Assembly (NCBI GenBank): GCA_021797415.1
Contig: JAJZZT010000547.1
Location: 1-7,624, forward strand
DNA: 7,624 nucleotides
Direction of reading: 5' to 3'
Source: Bacillota bacterium
Lineage (GTDB): Bacteria; Bacillota; Bacilli; Alicyclobacillales; SLC66
In this document: in pieces, positions 1 to 5,493 of the stretch
Position numbering within the stretch: the first letter of the stretch is position 1
Layout of the letters: every line of letters starts with the position of its first letter
Made by a program: the position numbers and the translations under genes
Notes under the pieces: model-generated
The model's input: the letters and a program-made list of their open reading frames with translations, nothing else
The model's database searches: none
Told to the model about the DNA's origin: nothing

Positions 1-228
1 GAGTTTAGCGCCATGGGCAAAGTTTGCCGGGGCGTCGCCATCCCCTTTGCTCGTCGCGAGTTTAGCGCCATGGGCAAGGTTTGCCGGGGCGTCGCCATCC
101 CCTTTGCTCGTCGCGAGTTTAGCGCCATGGGCAAAGTTTGCCGGGGCGTCGCCATCCCCTTTGCTCGTCGCGAGTTTAGCGCCAAGGGCAAGGTTTGCCG
201 GGGCGTCGTCATCCCCTTTGCTCGTCGC
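1..228. repeat. Tandem array of a 57-bp unit (four copies, probably continuing beyond the window edge)
   Basis: Four head-to-tail units lie at 1-57, 58-114, 115-171 and 172-228, each starting GAGTTTAGCGCC and ending CCTTTGCTCGTCGC. They differ at only a few positions, such as CAAAG versus CAAGG, and the fourth unit has CCAAGGG for CCATGGG and GTCGTC for GTCGCC. Near identity points to recent expansion. Because 57 is divisible by three the array reads open in one frame (19 residues per unit) and runs in frame into the gene at 475, but no ribosome binding site or family resemblance supports translation. Each unit can fold locally, since CTTTGCTC can pair with the GGGCAAAG of the following unit. 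A related locus is at 6757-6900. Confidence 0.9.
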
Positions 229-276
229 GAGTTTAGCGATAGCGGTGTCCGAGCAGGAGCAAAGGGAATGACGACG
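204..276. repeat. Long hairpin closing the 57-bp array (constant 33-nt loop, locus 1)
   Basis: The left arm 204-223 (CGTCGTCATCCCCTTTGCTC) and the right arm 257-276 pair at 19 of 20 positions; the only mismatch is C213/A267. The loop 224-256 is 33 nt and is identical to the loop at 6857-6889. The last array unit carries GTCGTC, unlike GTCGCC in the other three units, and this change matches the right arm GACGAC. The 39-nt segment 229-267 (GAGTTTAGCGATAGCGG to GCAAAGGGA) is the shared terminal part of the family. It could be a palindromic mobile repeat or a structured RNA; no function is known to me. Confidence 0.8.
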
Positions 277-474
277 ACTGGCAGAAGACATTTTTGTGGT
301 AGACATTTTCGCTCCGACGGACACAAAGAATTCACTGCTCGCGAATGCCTGTGTCATGAAGCTTTCGCTGCGACAAAAGCGCTGAACGTGGTGGATGGCG
401 TGGACAGTGCTTCAGGGAGTATACAGGCGCACGGGTGCGGGAAACCCAGTGACGCAAAAGGGAGAGGTTTACGG

Positions 475-2034
475 ATGAAGGGGAAAATGCGCAGGGCAGG
501 TCTCGCCGCCGCGGCGGCATTGACGCTGAGTATCGCGTTCGCGCCGGGATTCGCGTTGGCCGATTCGGGCCATCATGGGCAGGGATATGGACACGGCAAT
601 GGCCAGCAAGAGCATGGAAACGGGCACAAGGAACACGACCATGGGGATCACGGCGAGAAGATGGGCCTCCAGGTACGCGTACAGGGCACCATCGCCGCGC
701 TGAATAAGGCGGCGGCGTACTACAACCCGCTCATTCAGGCGGACGAACAGAAGGTCCAGGCCGCGTTGACGGCGGCCATCCAGACGAGTGCGGCGGCCGG
801 TGCGCAGACGGCCCCGGTCAATACTTCGGCAGACGTGACGATCGAACAGCAGATTCAGGCTGCGGTCAACCAGATGTCCTCCGCTCAGACGCGTCAGCAG
901 TTGCTCTCCCTGATTGCGCAGGTGCGCGATCTCTCCGCAAAACTGCAGGAACAGGTCAAACAATCGTCGCAGCGGCAGCAGGACGACCATGGCAAGGGCA
1001 ATGATCATGGCGATGCGGCGTTTGGCTGGATGAACGCCATCTTGCATGCATTTGGTCTCGGCAAAATTGAAATCGGATCGTCCGGCGCCGATTCGGCGCA
1101 GTCGCTCCAGCAGATGCAGGCGAAACTGCAGGCGGCGGAGGGTCGGTACGCGGCGCTGTACGCGCGAGTTGAGACGGATCTGCAGTCCGGCGCGAACGGC
1201 CGGGTGACGACAGAGGGTGAGCGCGTCCTGTGGTCGCTGCTTCACTCGTACGCACAGGCCAGCGCGCAACTGTTGCACGGTCTCATGCGAATCGACGGAT
1301 ATCTGAGCAGTCAGGCGTCTACCGGCACCCCGACGGGTACACCCGGCACCCCGACGACACCGCCCAGCTCGCAAAACGGCGGCGGATCGACAACCACACC
1401 TTCGGGAACAGCCAGTAAGCTGTCTGTCTCGCAGGCCACGGTCACGGCGGGTCAGAATGTCACTGTGTCCGGCACGGTCTACAGCACGGCAAACACGGTG
1501 ATGGCCGGGGCATCCGTGTCCGTGACGGTTGACGGTGTGTCGGCCCAGACGCAAACGGCGGGGAATGGCACGTTCAGCGTGACGGTACAGCCCACGGCAG
1601 CCGTGAGCCAAGCGGCGATCACGGTAGTGGCGAACGGCGCCACGGTGAGCAGCCCGCAGTTTGTTCTCACAGTCAATCCAGCCGCGCCGTATAGCATCAC
1701 CAGTTCTTCAACGGCCGTGGCGAATGTCGGGCCGTCCCAACTGTCGGCGGTCACCTACACGGTGAAGGATCAGTACGGCAATGTAGTTCCCAACGCGACG
1801 GTCGACTTCTCGCTCCGCCAGGCAGTCGGCACGACGTCCGAAGCGCAGGCCGAGGTTGGAGAGTCGGTCGGATCGTTGTCCGTGGTCCAGTTGCCCACAG
1901 GACCGAACGGCCAGGTGACGGTCGACTATACATCAAGCAGCACGGCGGACAACGACAACGACGTGGTCGATTCGATCGTGGCGACGGTGGCGGGGACGAA
2001 CGTGACCAATACACAGGCGCAATTCGCGTATTGA
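475..2034 (+). CDS. Secreted His-rich helical protein with C-terminal Ig-like (Big-1-type) domains
   Basis: This is a 519-residue exported protein of unknown specific role. The start is ATG 475 because GGAGAGG (461-467) sits 7 nt upstream and a signal peptide begins there; the open frame continues upstream only through repeats. Residues 1-29 form a signal peptide (K/R-rich start, Ala/Leu core, cleavage after ALA29). Residues 30-62 are rich in His, Gly and Asp (HGDHGEK-like), a possible metal-binding patch. Residues about 65-280 are Ala/Gln-rich and predicted helical or coiled-coil. Residues 283-313 are a Thr/Pro/Gly linker (GTPTGTPGTPTTPP). Residues about 314-407 look like a bacterial Ig-like fold (SVSQATVTAGQNVTVSG), and 408-519 resemble Big-1 invasin-type repeats (VKDQYGNVVPNATVDFS). 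No sortase motif or S-layer-homology domain is seen. It is probably free in or loosely bound to the wall. No convincing promoter was found in 277-474, which otherwise holds only a small direct repeat of AGACATTTT (286-294 and 301-309). Confidence 0.8.
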   Translation: MKGKMRRAGLAAAAALTLSIAFAPGFALADSGHHGQGYGHGNGQQEHGNGHKEHDHGDHGEKMGLQVRVQGTIAALNKAAAYYNPLIQADEQKVQAALTAAIQTSAAAGAQTAPVNTSADVTIEQQIQAAVNQMSSAQTRQQLLSLIAQVRDLSAKLQEQVKQSSQRQQDDHGKGNDHGDAAFGWMNAILHAFGLGKIEIGSSGADSAQSLQQMQAKLQAAEGRYAALYARVETDLQSGANGRVTTEGERVLWSLLHSYAQASAQLLHGLMRIDGYLSSQASTGTPTGTPGTPTTPPSSQNGGGSTTTPSGTASKLSVSQATVTAGQNVTVSGTVYSTANTVMAGASVSVTVDGVSAQTQTAGNGTFSVTVQPTAAVSQAAITVVANGATVSSPQFVLTVNPAAPYSITSSSTAVANVGPSQLSAVTYTVKDQYGNVVPNATVDFSLRQAVGTTSEAQAEVGESVGSLSVVQLPTGPNGQVTVDYTSSSTADNDNDVVDSIVATVAGTNVTNTQAQFAY

Positions 2035-2053
2035 CGGACATCTGTCTGTCTCG

Positions 2054-2087
2054 GCGCCACGGCCCTCCTGCAGGAGGGCCGTGGCGC
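2054..2087 (+). terminator. 34-bp perfect palindrome downstream of the secreted-protein gene, probable terminator
   Basis: GCGCCACGGCCCTCC, TGCA and GGAGGGCCGTGGCGC form a perfect 15-bp stem with a 4-nt loop, starting 19 nt after the stop at 2034. The position suits a transcription terminator, but only TGTT follows rather than a U-run, so it may act as an RNA 3'-end stabiliser instead. Confidence 0.55.
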
Positions 2088-2101
2088 TGTTCGCGTAAAG
2101 G

Positions 2102-2171
2102 GCCGGTTGTCCGGGGCGATGTCTGGCGAATGTCGTCGTTTGCGGTTAATTTGGCGGTGCCGGTTGTCCGG
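2102..2171. repeat. Pair of 13-bp direct repeats, 57 bp apart
   Basis: GCCGGTTGTCCGG occurs at 2102-2114 and again at 2159-2171, in the non-coding stretch between the two convergent genes. Each copy is itself a short CCGG/CCGG inverted repeat. The sequence between the copies shows no other structure that I recognise. Confidence 0.6.
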
Positions 2172-2206
2172 CGGGGGGAGCGAGAACTTTGCGACGCGGC
2201 AGCAGC

Positions 2207-2245
2207 CATAAAGAAGGCGACTGGCTCTGCGCTGAGCCGGTCGCC
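2207..2245 (-). terminator. Rho-independent terminator of the cold-shock gene
   Basis: On the minus strand a 12-bp stem (GGCGACCGGCTC and GAGCCAGTCGCC, one G-U pair, 6-nt loop AGCGCA; 2216-2245) is followed by TTCTTTA. It begins 27 nt after the cold-shock stop codon, which is the classical arrangement. Confidence 0.85.
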
Positions 2246-2272
2246 GAATCGCTTCAGGTGTCTAAGGCAAGC

Positions 2273-2470
2273 TCACAGTTTGGTGACGTTGGCCGCCTGC
2301 GGGCCGCGTTGGCCTTCCACGATGTCAAATTCAACCTGTTGCCCTTCTTCCAGTGTACGGTAGCCATCGCCGTTGATCGCGGTATAATGGACAAATACGT
2401 CGTTTCCGCCATCCACCCGGATGAAACCGTAGCCCTTCTCGCCATTGAACCACTTTACAGTTCCTTGCAC
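2273..2470 (-). CDS. Cold-shock protein (CspA/CspB family)
   Basis: This is a 65-residue single cold-shock domain that binds single-stranded RNA and DNA in the cytoplasm; family members act as RNA chaperones and keep mRNA translatable. The start is taken as GTG 2470 (MQGTVKWFN), the canonical N-terminus, with GGGGG on the minus strand about 9 nt upstream; an upstream in-frame GTG at 2497 would add nine uncharacteristic residues. RNP1 is KGYGFI at 12-17 and RNP2 is VFVHY at 25-29, with Tyr29 where Phe is usual. The C-terminus [14 protein letters not shown] is typical. The length is normal for the family. The gene is monocistronic, divergent from the gene at 2663, with its own promoter and terminator and a short leader of about 50 nt. 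Confidence 0.96.
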   Translation of the reverse strand: MQGTVKWFNGEKGYGFIRVDGGNDVFVHYTAINGDGYRTLEEGQQVEFDIVEGQRGPQAANVTKL

Positions 2471-2525
2471 TGTCCGAGTCCCCCTACAGTAGTACACGCG
2501 TACTTACTTATTAGTGTGCACTTAT

Positions 2526-2555
2526 AGCATAGCATCATGCAACTTCCGATGTCAA
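2526..2555 (-). promoter_or_regulatory. Candidate sigma-A promoter of the cold-shock gene
   Basis: On the minus strand a perfect TTGACA (2550-2555) is followed after 18 nt by TATGCT (2526-2531). Transcription would start near 2519, giving a leader of about 50 nt before GTG 2470. Confidence 0.6.
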
Positions 2556-2600
2556 ACGATTTCTAACAATTGACGCTGGTTCGGCAGACCAATATTGACA

Positions 2601-2629
2601 TTGTTCCATCCGTCGCAAACCAGTATCAT
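2601..2629 (+). promoter_or_regulatory. Candidate promoter of the first NPCBM paralogue
   Basis: TTGTTC (2601-2606), a 17-nt spacer and TATCAT (2624-2629) lie 33 nt before the ATG at 2663. The -10 is good and the -35 weak. A better -35, TTGACA at 2595-2600, is 23 nt from this -10 and too far away. The ribosome binding site AGGAGG is at 2648-2653. Confidence 0.4.
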
Positions 2630-2662
2630 AAGATGTGACTTTTCGACAGGAGGCAAAGCGCG

Positions 2663-3613
2663 ATGAACAAGTGGAAACGAGCGCTGACGGGCTACGCGGT
2701 GGGCCTCGGTGTCGGGACGCTGTGCTTCGGCGGTCTGACGTACGCCAGCACGGGGATGTCGACCATCGCCGCGCACTATGCGAACATCCAATTGCTCACC
2801 AACGGCGCGACGATCCACACGGCGGCCCAGCCCTTCATCTATAACCATAACGTCTATGTGGCGATCAGCGCGGTTGCCCACGGTCTCGGCGCCTCGGTCG
2901 CCTGGAACAACGCGAAACGGGAGGTAATGCTTGCCGCCAACCCGCCAGCGGCGATCCGGCGCGGAACGGTGAGTTACGCCGGTCTTCCCGTGTATACAGG
3001 AACGCAGACCGCATATTATCGCGGACAGCCGTACGTGTCGGCCTTCGCTCTGGCCACCGCGCTCAATGAACCGTATTATGTGAATTTCGCCCAGCATGTC
3101 GCATACATCGGCAGCGGCCCCACGACCGGCATGCCCATCCAGGCGTTCTATGATGTGCGCGATTACGGCGCCTACGCCGTCTTGCATCCGCAGTTCGCCG
3201 GTCCCACATACGGCTGGGCGGACGGCGCGCCGCGCATCGACGGCGTGCCGTATCCGAACTCGAACAGTCTTGTCTGGTCGTCGTCGACCCAGGGCGGCTC
3301 GCAGGTGCCCGGCGTCGAGTACAATCTCCAGGGCAAGTACACGCAGCTCACCGGCAATTTTGGCCTTGACGACGCGTCGGACGGCAAGGAGCAGGTGCGG
3401 TTGACCATCACGGGCGACGGCAAGCAGTTGTACCAGTCGCCGTGGATGGGACTGCACCAACCGGCGGCGCCTGTGAGTGTGGACGTGTCGGGCATTCACC
3501 TGCTCACGATCAGTTTCTCCGTCAAAATCGGCGCAAAGGTGTACACCATGGGCCAGCCGATGCCCGCCGGATACGCGGTCAACGTGGACTTCGCCAGTGT
3601 CAATGTACATTAA
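2663..3613 (+). CDS. Exported protein with CuAO-N1-like and NPCBM-like domains (paralogue 1)
   Basis: This 316-residue protein has a clear start, ATG 2663 with AGGAGG 9 nt upstream. Residues 1-29 are a signal peptide or anchor (KWKR, then a Gly/Leu/Val core ending LTYAS). Residues about 41-90 match the copper amine oxidase N-terminal-like domain pattern (IQLLTNGA, QPFIYNHNVYV, AHGLGASVAWN); in Bacillota this domain is a common wall-associated module and is not itself an oxidase. Residues about 95-150 (YYRGQPYVSAFALATALN) look like a second, degenerate copy. Residues about 201-316 resemble the NPCBM carbohydrate-binding module (YNLQGKYTQLTGNFGLDD, ITGDGKQLYQSPW, VSVDVSGIHLL). The likely role is extracellular carbohydrate or wall binding; no catalytic domain is seen. 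The stop TAA (3611-3613) lies in the target duplication of the adjacent mobile element. It is paralogous to the gene at 3907. Confidence 0.82.
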   Translation: MNKWKRALTGYAVGLGVGTLCFGGLTYASTGMSTIAAHYANIQLLTNGATIHTAAQPFIYNHNVYVAISAVAHGLGASVAWNNAKREVMLAANPPAAIRRGTVSYAGLPVYTGTQTAYYRGQPYVSAFALATALNEPYYVNFAQHVAYIGSGPTTGMPIQAFYDVRDYGAYAVLHPQFAGPTYGWADGAPRIDGVPYPNSNSLVWSSSTQGGSQVPGVEYNLQGKYTQLTGNFGLDDASDGKEQVRLTITGDGKQLYQSPWMGLHQPAAPVSVDVSGIHLLTISFSVKIGAKVYTMGQPMPAGYAVNVDFASVNVH

Positions 3614-3819
3614 GAGCCTGTTCAAAATGTGGGCAGGGTTGACCCACGCAGTGCAATGGGACATGGGATCAACCGAATCTGCAGTGGACTTTATCCCATG
3701 TCCCCTTGGAAGCAGACAGAAATGCGGACCGAGCGTACGTTTTTGGGTACGTGAGGGGGCATTTCTGGCGATGACGCGGCAATGCGCCGGGGAGTTCTGC
3801 CCACTTTTTGAACAACCTC
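3614..3819 (-). mobile_element. MITE-like outer element, copy 1 (206 bp, inverted relative to copies 2 and 3)
   Basis: The ends are GAGCCTGTTCAAAATGTGGG at 3614 and the complement of GAGGTTGTTCAAAAAGTGGG ending at 3819. The element is flanked by direct repeats ATTAA at 3609-3613 and 3820-3824, the expected 5-bp target duplication. Read on the minus strand its left arm closely matches the copies at 7026 and 7451 (for example CATCGCCAGAAATGC and CGTACGCTC). There is no coding capacity for a transposase, so it would be a non-autonomous element. It carries a 47-bp inner cassette at 3658-3704. Confidence 0.85.
3658..3704. repeat. Inner cassette with inverted arms, nested in outer copy 1
   Basis: GGGACATGGGAT (3658-3669) and ATCCCATGTCCC (3693-3704) are perfect 12-bp inverted arms around a 23-nt centre that has no strong hairpin. 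Relative to copy 2, this cassette sits at a different place in the outer element: copy 2 is uninterrupted at the corresponding site (about 7256-7262), and copy 1 is uninterrupted (GTACGCTCGGTCCGC, minus strand, near 3730) where copy 2 holds its cassette. Confidence 0.75.
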
Positions 3820-3856
3820 ATTAAGATGTAAACTGTGTCTGGAACACACGCCTGAA

Positions 3857-3885
3857 GGACATGTGATTTGGCTTGTCCCATGTCC
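3857..3885. repeat. Short inverted repeat related to the inner-cassette ends
   Basis: GGACATG (3857-3863) and CATGTCC (3879-3885) are inverted, and the right half TTGTCCCATGTCC resembles the cassette end TTTATCCCATGTCCC. It lies just upstream of the start of paralogue 2. It may be a minimal or decayed cassette, or a small mRNA hairpin near the ribosome binding site. Confidence 0.45.
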
Positions 3886-3906
3886 TCTAAACTGGGGGTG
3901 GATGCT

Positions 3907-4884
3907 GTGAAACCGAAAATGAGTGTCCTGCTCGGCATCGCGACAAGCGCGCTGTTGTTTGCCGGCGCCTCGTACGCTTCGACGGGAGTCCAGATGTTGC
4001 GCGCCGAATTTGACAATATCGGCGTTCAATTGAACGGTCGCGCCGTGGCGCTCACCGCGCAACCGCTGATCTACAATAGAAATGTCTACGTTCCCATCAG
4101 CACGGTGGCGCATGCACTGGGAGCGAATGTCCGCTGGGTGAACAAGCCGGCCGCAGTGATTGTCACGGCGCCGCCGCCCGCGTTGCCGCTGCGCGTTTTC
4201 TACAATGGCACGGCCCTGCAAAACGGCATCACGAACGGGAAGGGATATGCGGACGTGCCGGCGACCACAGCCGCCTATGAACATGCGACGGGACTGTCCG
4301 CGACTGTGGACAGTGCGGGTAATGTCAACTTCACGCCGACCGCCGGATCGGCGTTGCCCGCGACCGAAACGTCACTGCTCACATTGAAACCGACGTCCCT
4401 GCTTGGGGATTTCGCCAATTCATCGTTGTACAAAAATGGACAGTTGACCAATCAATGGCCGGCTACCGTCATCGGCCAGCTCTATCCGGGCGCCTCCACC
4501 ATCGAATGGGGCGTCATGCCCGGCCAGACATCGCAGATTCCCGGGATTGACTACAACTTGGCGGGGCAGTATCAGACGCTCACGGGTCAGTTTGCCGTTG
4601 ACGATCTCAGCAAGAATTTTAACGGGTACGTGCGCTTGGTCTTTGTGGGCGACGGCAATGTTCTGAATCAGACGCCGTGGATCCAGGGCGGGGCGGCGCC
4701 AACGCCGGTCTCCGTCAACGTGTCCGGCGTTACGCAACTTGAAATCCAGTATGAGGTGAAAACCGCCGGCGGGAATGTCTATACCACGGGACAGCGTTAT
4801 GTTGCGCCGGCGAAGAATCCGGACGGTTCGACGGCGGATCCAATCGTTTTCACGGATTTTCTCAACCCGGCACTCACGCCTTGA
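3907..4884 (+). CDS. Exported protein with CuAO-N1-like and NPCBM-like domains (paralogue 2)
   Basis: This is a 325-residue protein. The start is GTG 3907: GGGGGTG (3894-3900) lies 6 nt upstream, and from this start the N-terminus (KPKMSVLLG ending ASYASTG) aligns with that of paralogue 1; the longer open frame from 3868 lacks a binding site. Residues 1-25 are a signal peptide or anchor. Residues about 37-86 form the copper amine oxidase N1-like domain (IGVQLNGRAV, QPLIYNRNVYVPIS, AHALGANVRWV). The middle region is divergent from paralogue 1. Residues about 197-325 are NPCBM-like (IPGIDYNLAGQYQTLTGQF, VFVGDGNVLNQTPW, VSVNVSGVTQL). The role is probably at the cell surface, binding wall or exopolysaccharide. 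The gene pair arose by tandem duplication, and copy 1 of the outer element now separates the two genes. The stop lies inside the first unit of the 21-bp repeat array. Confidence 0.82.
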   Translation: MKPKMSVLLGIATSALLFAGASYASTGVQMLRAEFDNIGVQLNGRAVALTAQPLIYNRNVYVPISTVAHALGANVRWVNKPAAVIVTAPPPALPLRVFYNGTALQNGITNGKGYADVPATTAAYEHATGLSATVDSAGNVNFTPTAGSALPATETSLLTLKPTSLLGDFANSSLYKNGQLTNQWPATVIGQLYPGASTIEWGVMPGQTSQIPGIDYNLAGQYQTLTGQFAVDDLSKNFNGYVRLVFVGDGNVLNQTPWIQGGAAPTPVSVNVSGVTQLEIQYEVKTAGGNVYTTGQRYVAPAKNPDGSTADPIVFTDFLNPALTP

Positions 4885-4960
4885 TCCCGGTTCCGGCGGC
4901 TTGATCCTTGGCTCTGACGGCTTGATCCTTGGCTCTGACGGCTTGATCCTTGGCTCTGAC
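4880..4960. repeat. 21-bp tandem repeats overlapping the stop of paralogue 2
   Basis: The unit CTTGATCCTTGGCTCTGACGG is present at 4900-4920 and 4921-4941 and, without the final GG, at 4942-4960. A diverged 20-nt unit (CTTGATCCCGGTTCCGGCGG) at 4880-4899 contains the TGA stop. The later units are identical, indicating recent slippage or expansion. No terminator-like hairpin with a U-run was found between 4885 and the next promoter. Confidence 0.9.
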
Positions 4961-5004
4961 ATTAGCGGACGCCTAAAATTTATCTCACATTTTCCGTCAT
5001 AGCC

Positions 5005-5033
5005 TTGTCAAATGTTGTCGAGGGTTGTATAAT
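5005..5033 (+). promoter_or_regulatory. Strong sigma-A promoter upstream of the c-di-GMP riboswitch
   Basis: TTGTCA (5005-5010), an exact 17-nt spacer and a perfect TATAAT (5028-5033). The predicted start is near 5040, immediately before the riboswitch. A 12-bp palindrome GAGAGGCCTCTC (5042-5053) lies at the 5' end of the transcript. Confidence 0.88.
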
Positions 5034-5051
5034 GGTTTCCAGAGAGGCCTC

Positions 5052-5138
5052 TCGATAAAGGCAAACCTGCTGAAAGGCAGGGACGCAAAGCCTCGGGTCT
5101 AAGAGTGAATTTTGCTACGATGGCCGGGCTGCCGAAAG
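5052..5138 (+). promoter_or_regulatory. Cyclic di-GMP-I riboswitch (GEMM-I class)
   Basis: The aptamer shows the hallmarks of the GEMM-I family in order: GATAAAGGCAAACC, a 6-bp stem capped by a GAAA tetraloop (5066-5081, CCTGCT and GGCAGG), the invariant GGGACGCAAAGCC, CGGGTCTAAG, then CTACGATGGCCGGGCTGCCGA. By alignment with the Vc2 RNA, the ligand-contacting G20 corresponds to G5060 and the stacking A47 to A5087. G at the first position fits c-di-GMP rather than the A seen in the 3',3'-cGAMP-responding variants. The boundaries are approximate. No coding sequence follows directly; the next gene is the glycosyltransferase at 5494, after 355 nt. Confidence 0.93.
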
Positions 5139-5193
5139 TGGTCGCGCACGGACGGTGAATGCACGAGAGAGGATCGCTCGGAGTCACTGCTGA

Positions 5194-5254
5194 GGGAGAG
5201 TGGACCGCCTCCTAGTCCCCCCTAGGATACTAATCCCCCACGGTTCATTCTCCC
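5194..5254 (+). other. Long RNA hairpin in the riboswitch leader
   Basis: GGGAGAGTGGACCG (5194-5207) can pair with CGGTTCATTCTCCC (5241-5254) over 14 bp with two G-U pairs. Inside it TCCTAG (5210-5215) pairs with CTAGGA (5222-5227). It begins about 56 nt after the aptamer. The loop contains CCTCCT, an anti-Shine-Dalgarno-like string. No U-run follows, so it is not a standard terminator. It could be part of the expression platform or of an independent small RNA. Confidence 0.6.
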
Positions 5255-5353
5255 GGCAGGGTGGCGTTGCAAATATGGGGTGCGTTTTTCTAGGGTGCGT
5301 GCGGTCAGGGTTCGGGGTATGGTGTTCGTCAAATATAGATGGATATATATAGC

Positions 5354-5383
5354 TTGAGAGATATGGTCTTATCCTGGTAACAT
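5354..5383 (+). promoter_or_regulatory. Weak candidate promoter upstream of the glycosyltransferase
   Basis: TTGAGA (5354-5359), an 18-nt spacer and TAACAT (5378-5383). It lies in a locally AT-rich stretch. Transcripts from here would still cross the hairpin at 5398-5434. Confidence 0.25.
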
Positions 5384-5397
5384 AGATTAAGGAAGTT

Positions 5398-5434
5398 GAG
5401 CCGGACTCCTCCTGAGGCGTTCGGTTCTTTCTTT
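5398..5434 (+). terminator. Terminator-like hairpin between riboswitch and glycosyltransferase
   Basis: GAGCCGGAC (5398-5406) pairs with GTTCGGTTC (5419-5427) over 9 bp with G-U pairs, followed by TTTCTTT (5428-5434). It is the only U-tailed hairpin found downstream of the aptamer. It may end a short riboswitch transcript or serve as the controlled attenuator of the gene at 5494, although about 260 nt separates it from the aptamer. Confidence 0.6.
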
Positions 5435-5493
5435 GTGACAATGATTCTGCGGGCGACGGTCTTGTTCCGCTATGGAAAGTGTGGAGCGGCAAA

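Noticed and set aside
1..228. CRISPR array
   Set aside because: The units are contiguous 57-bp tandem repeats with no unique spacers between constant repeats, and there are no cas genes.
13..474. An extended N-terminus for the secreted protein, reading the 57-bp repeats as 19-residue peptide repeats
   Set aside because: A well-spaced ribosome binding site and a textbook signal peptide start at 475. The upstream frame is open only because the repeat length is a multiple of three, and a related repeat array at 6757-6900 is not attached to any gene.
469..1611. 380-residue minus-strand open frame opposite the secreted protein
   Set aside because: Its composition is dominated by Arg, Leu and His in a pattern typical of antisense to a high-GC gene, and the sense strand has a signal peptide and recognisable domains.
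3669..4016. Minus-strand and plus-strand open frames across the outer element copy 1
   Set aside because: They span the borders of a non-coding inverted-repeat element and have no binding sites or transposase motifs.
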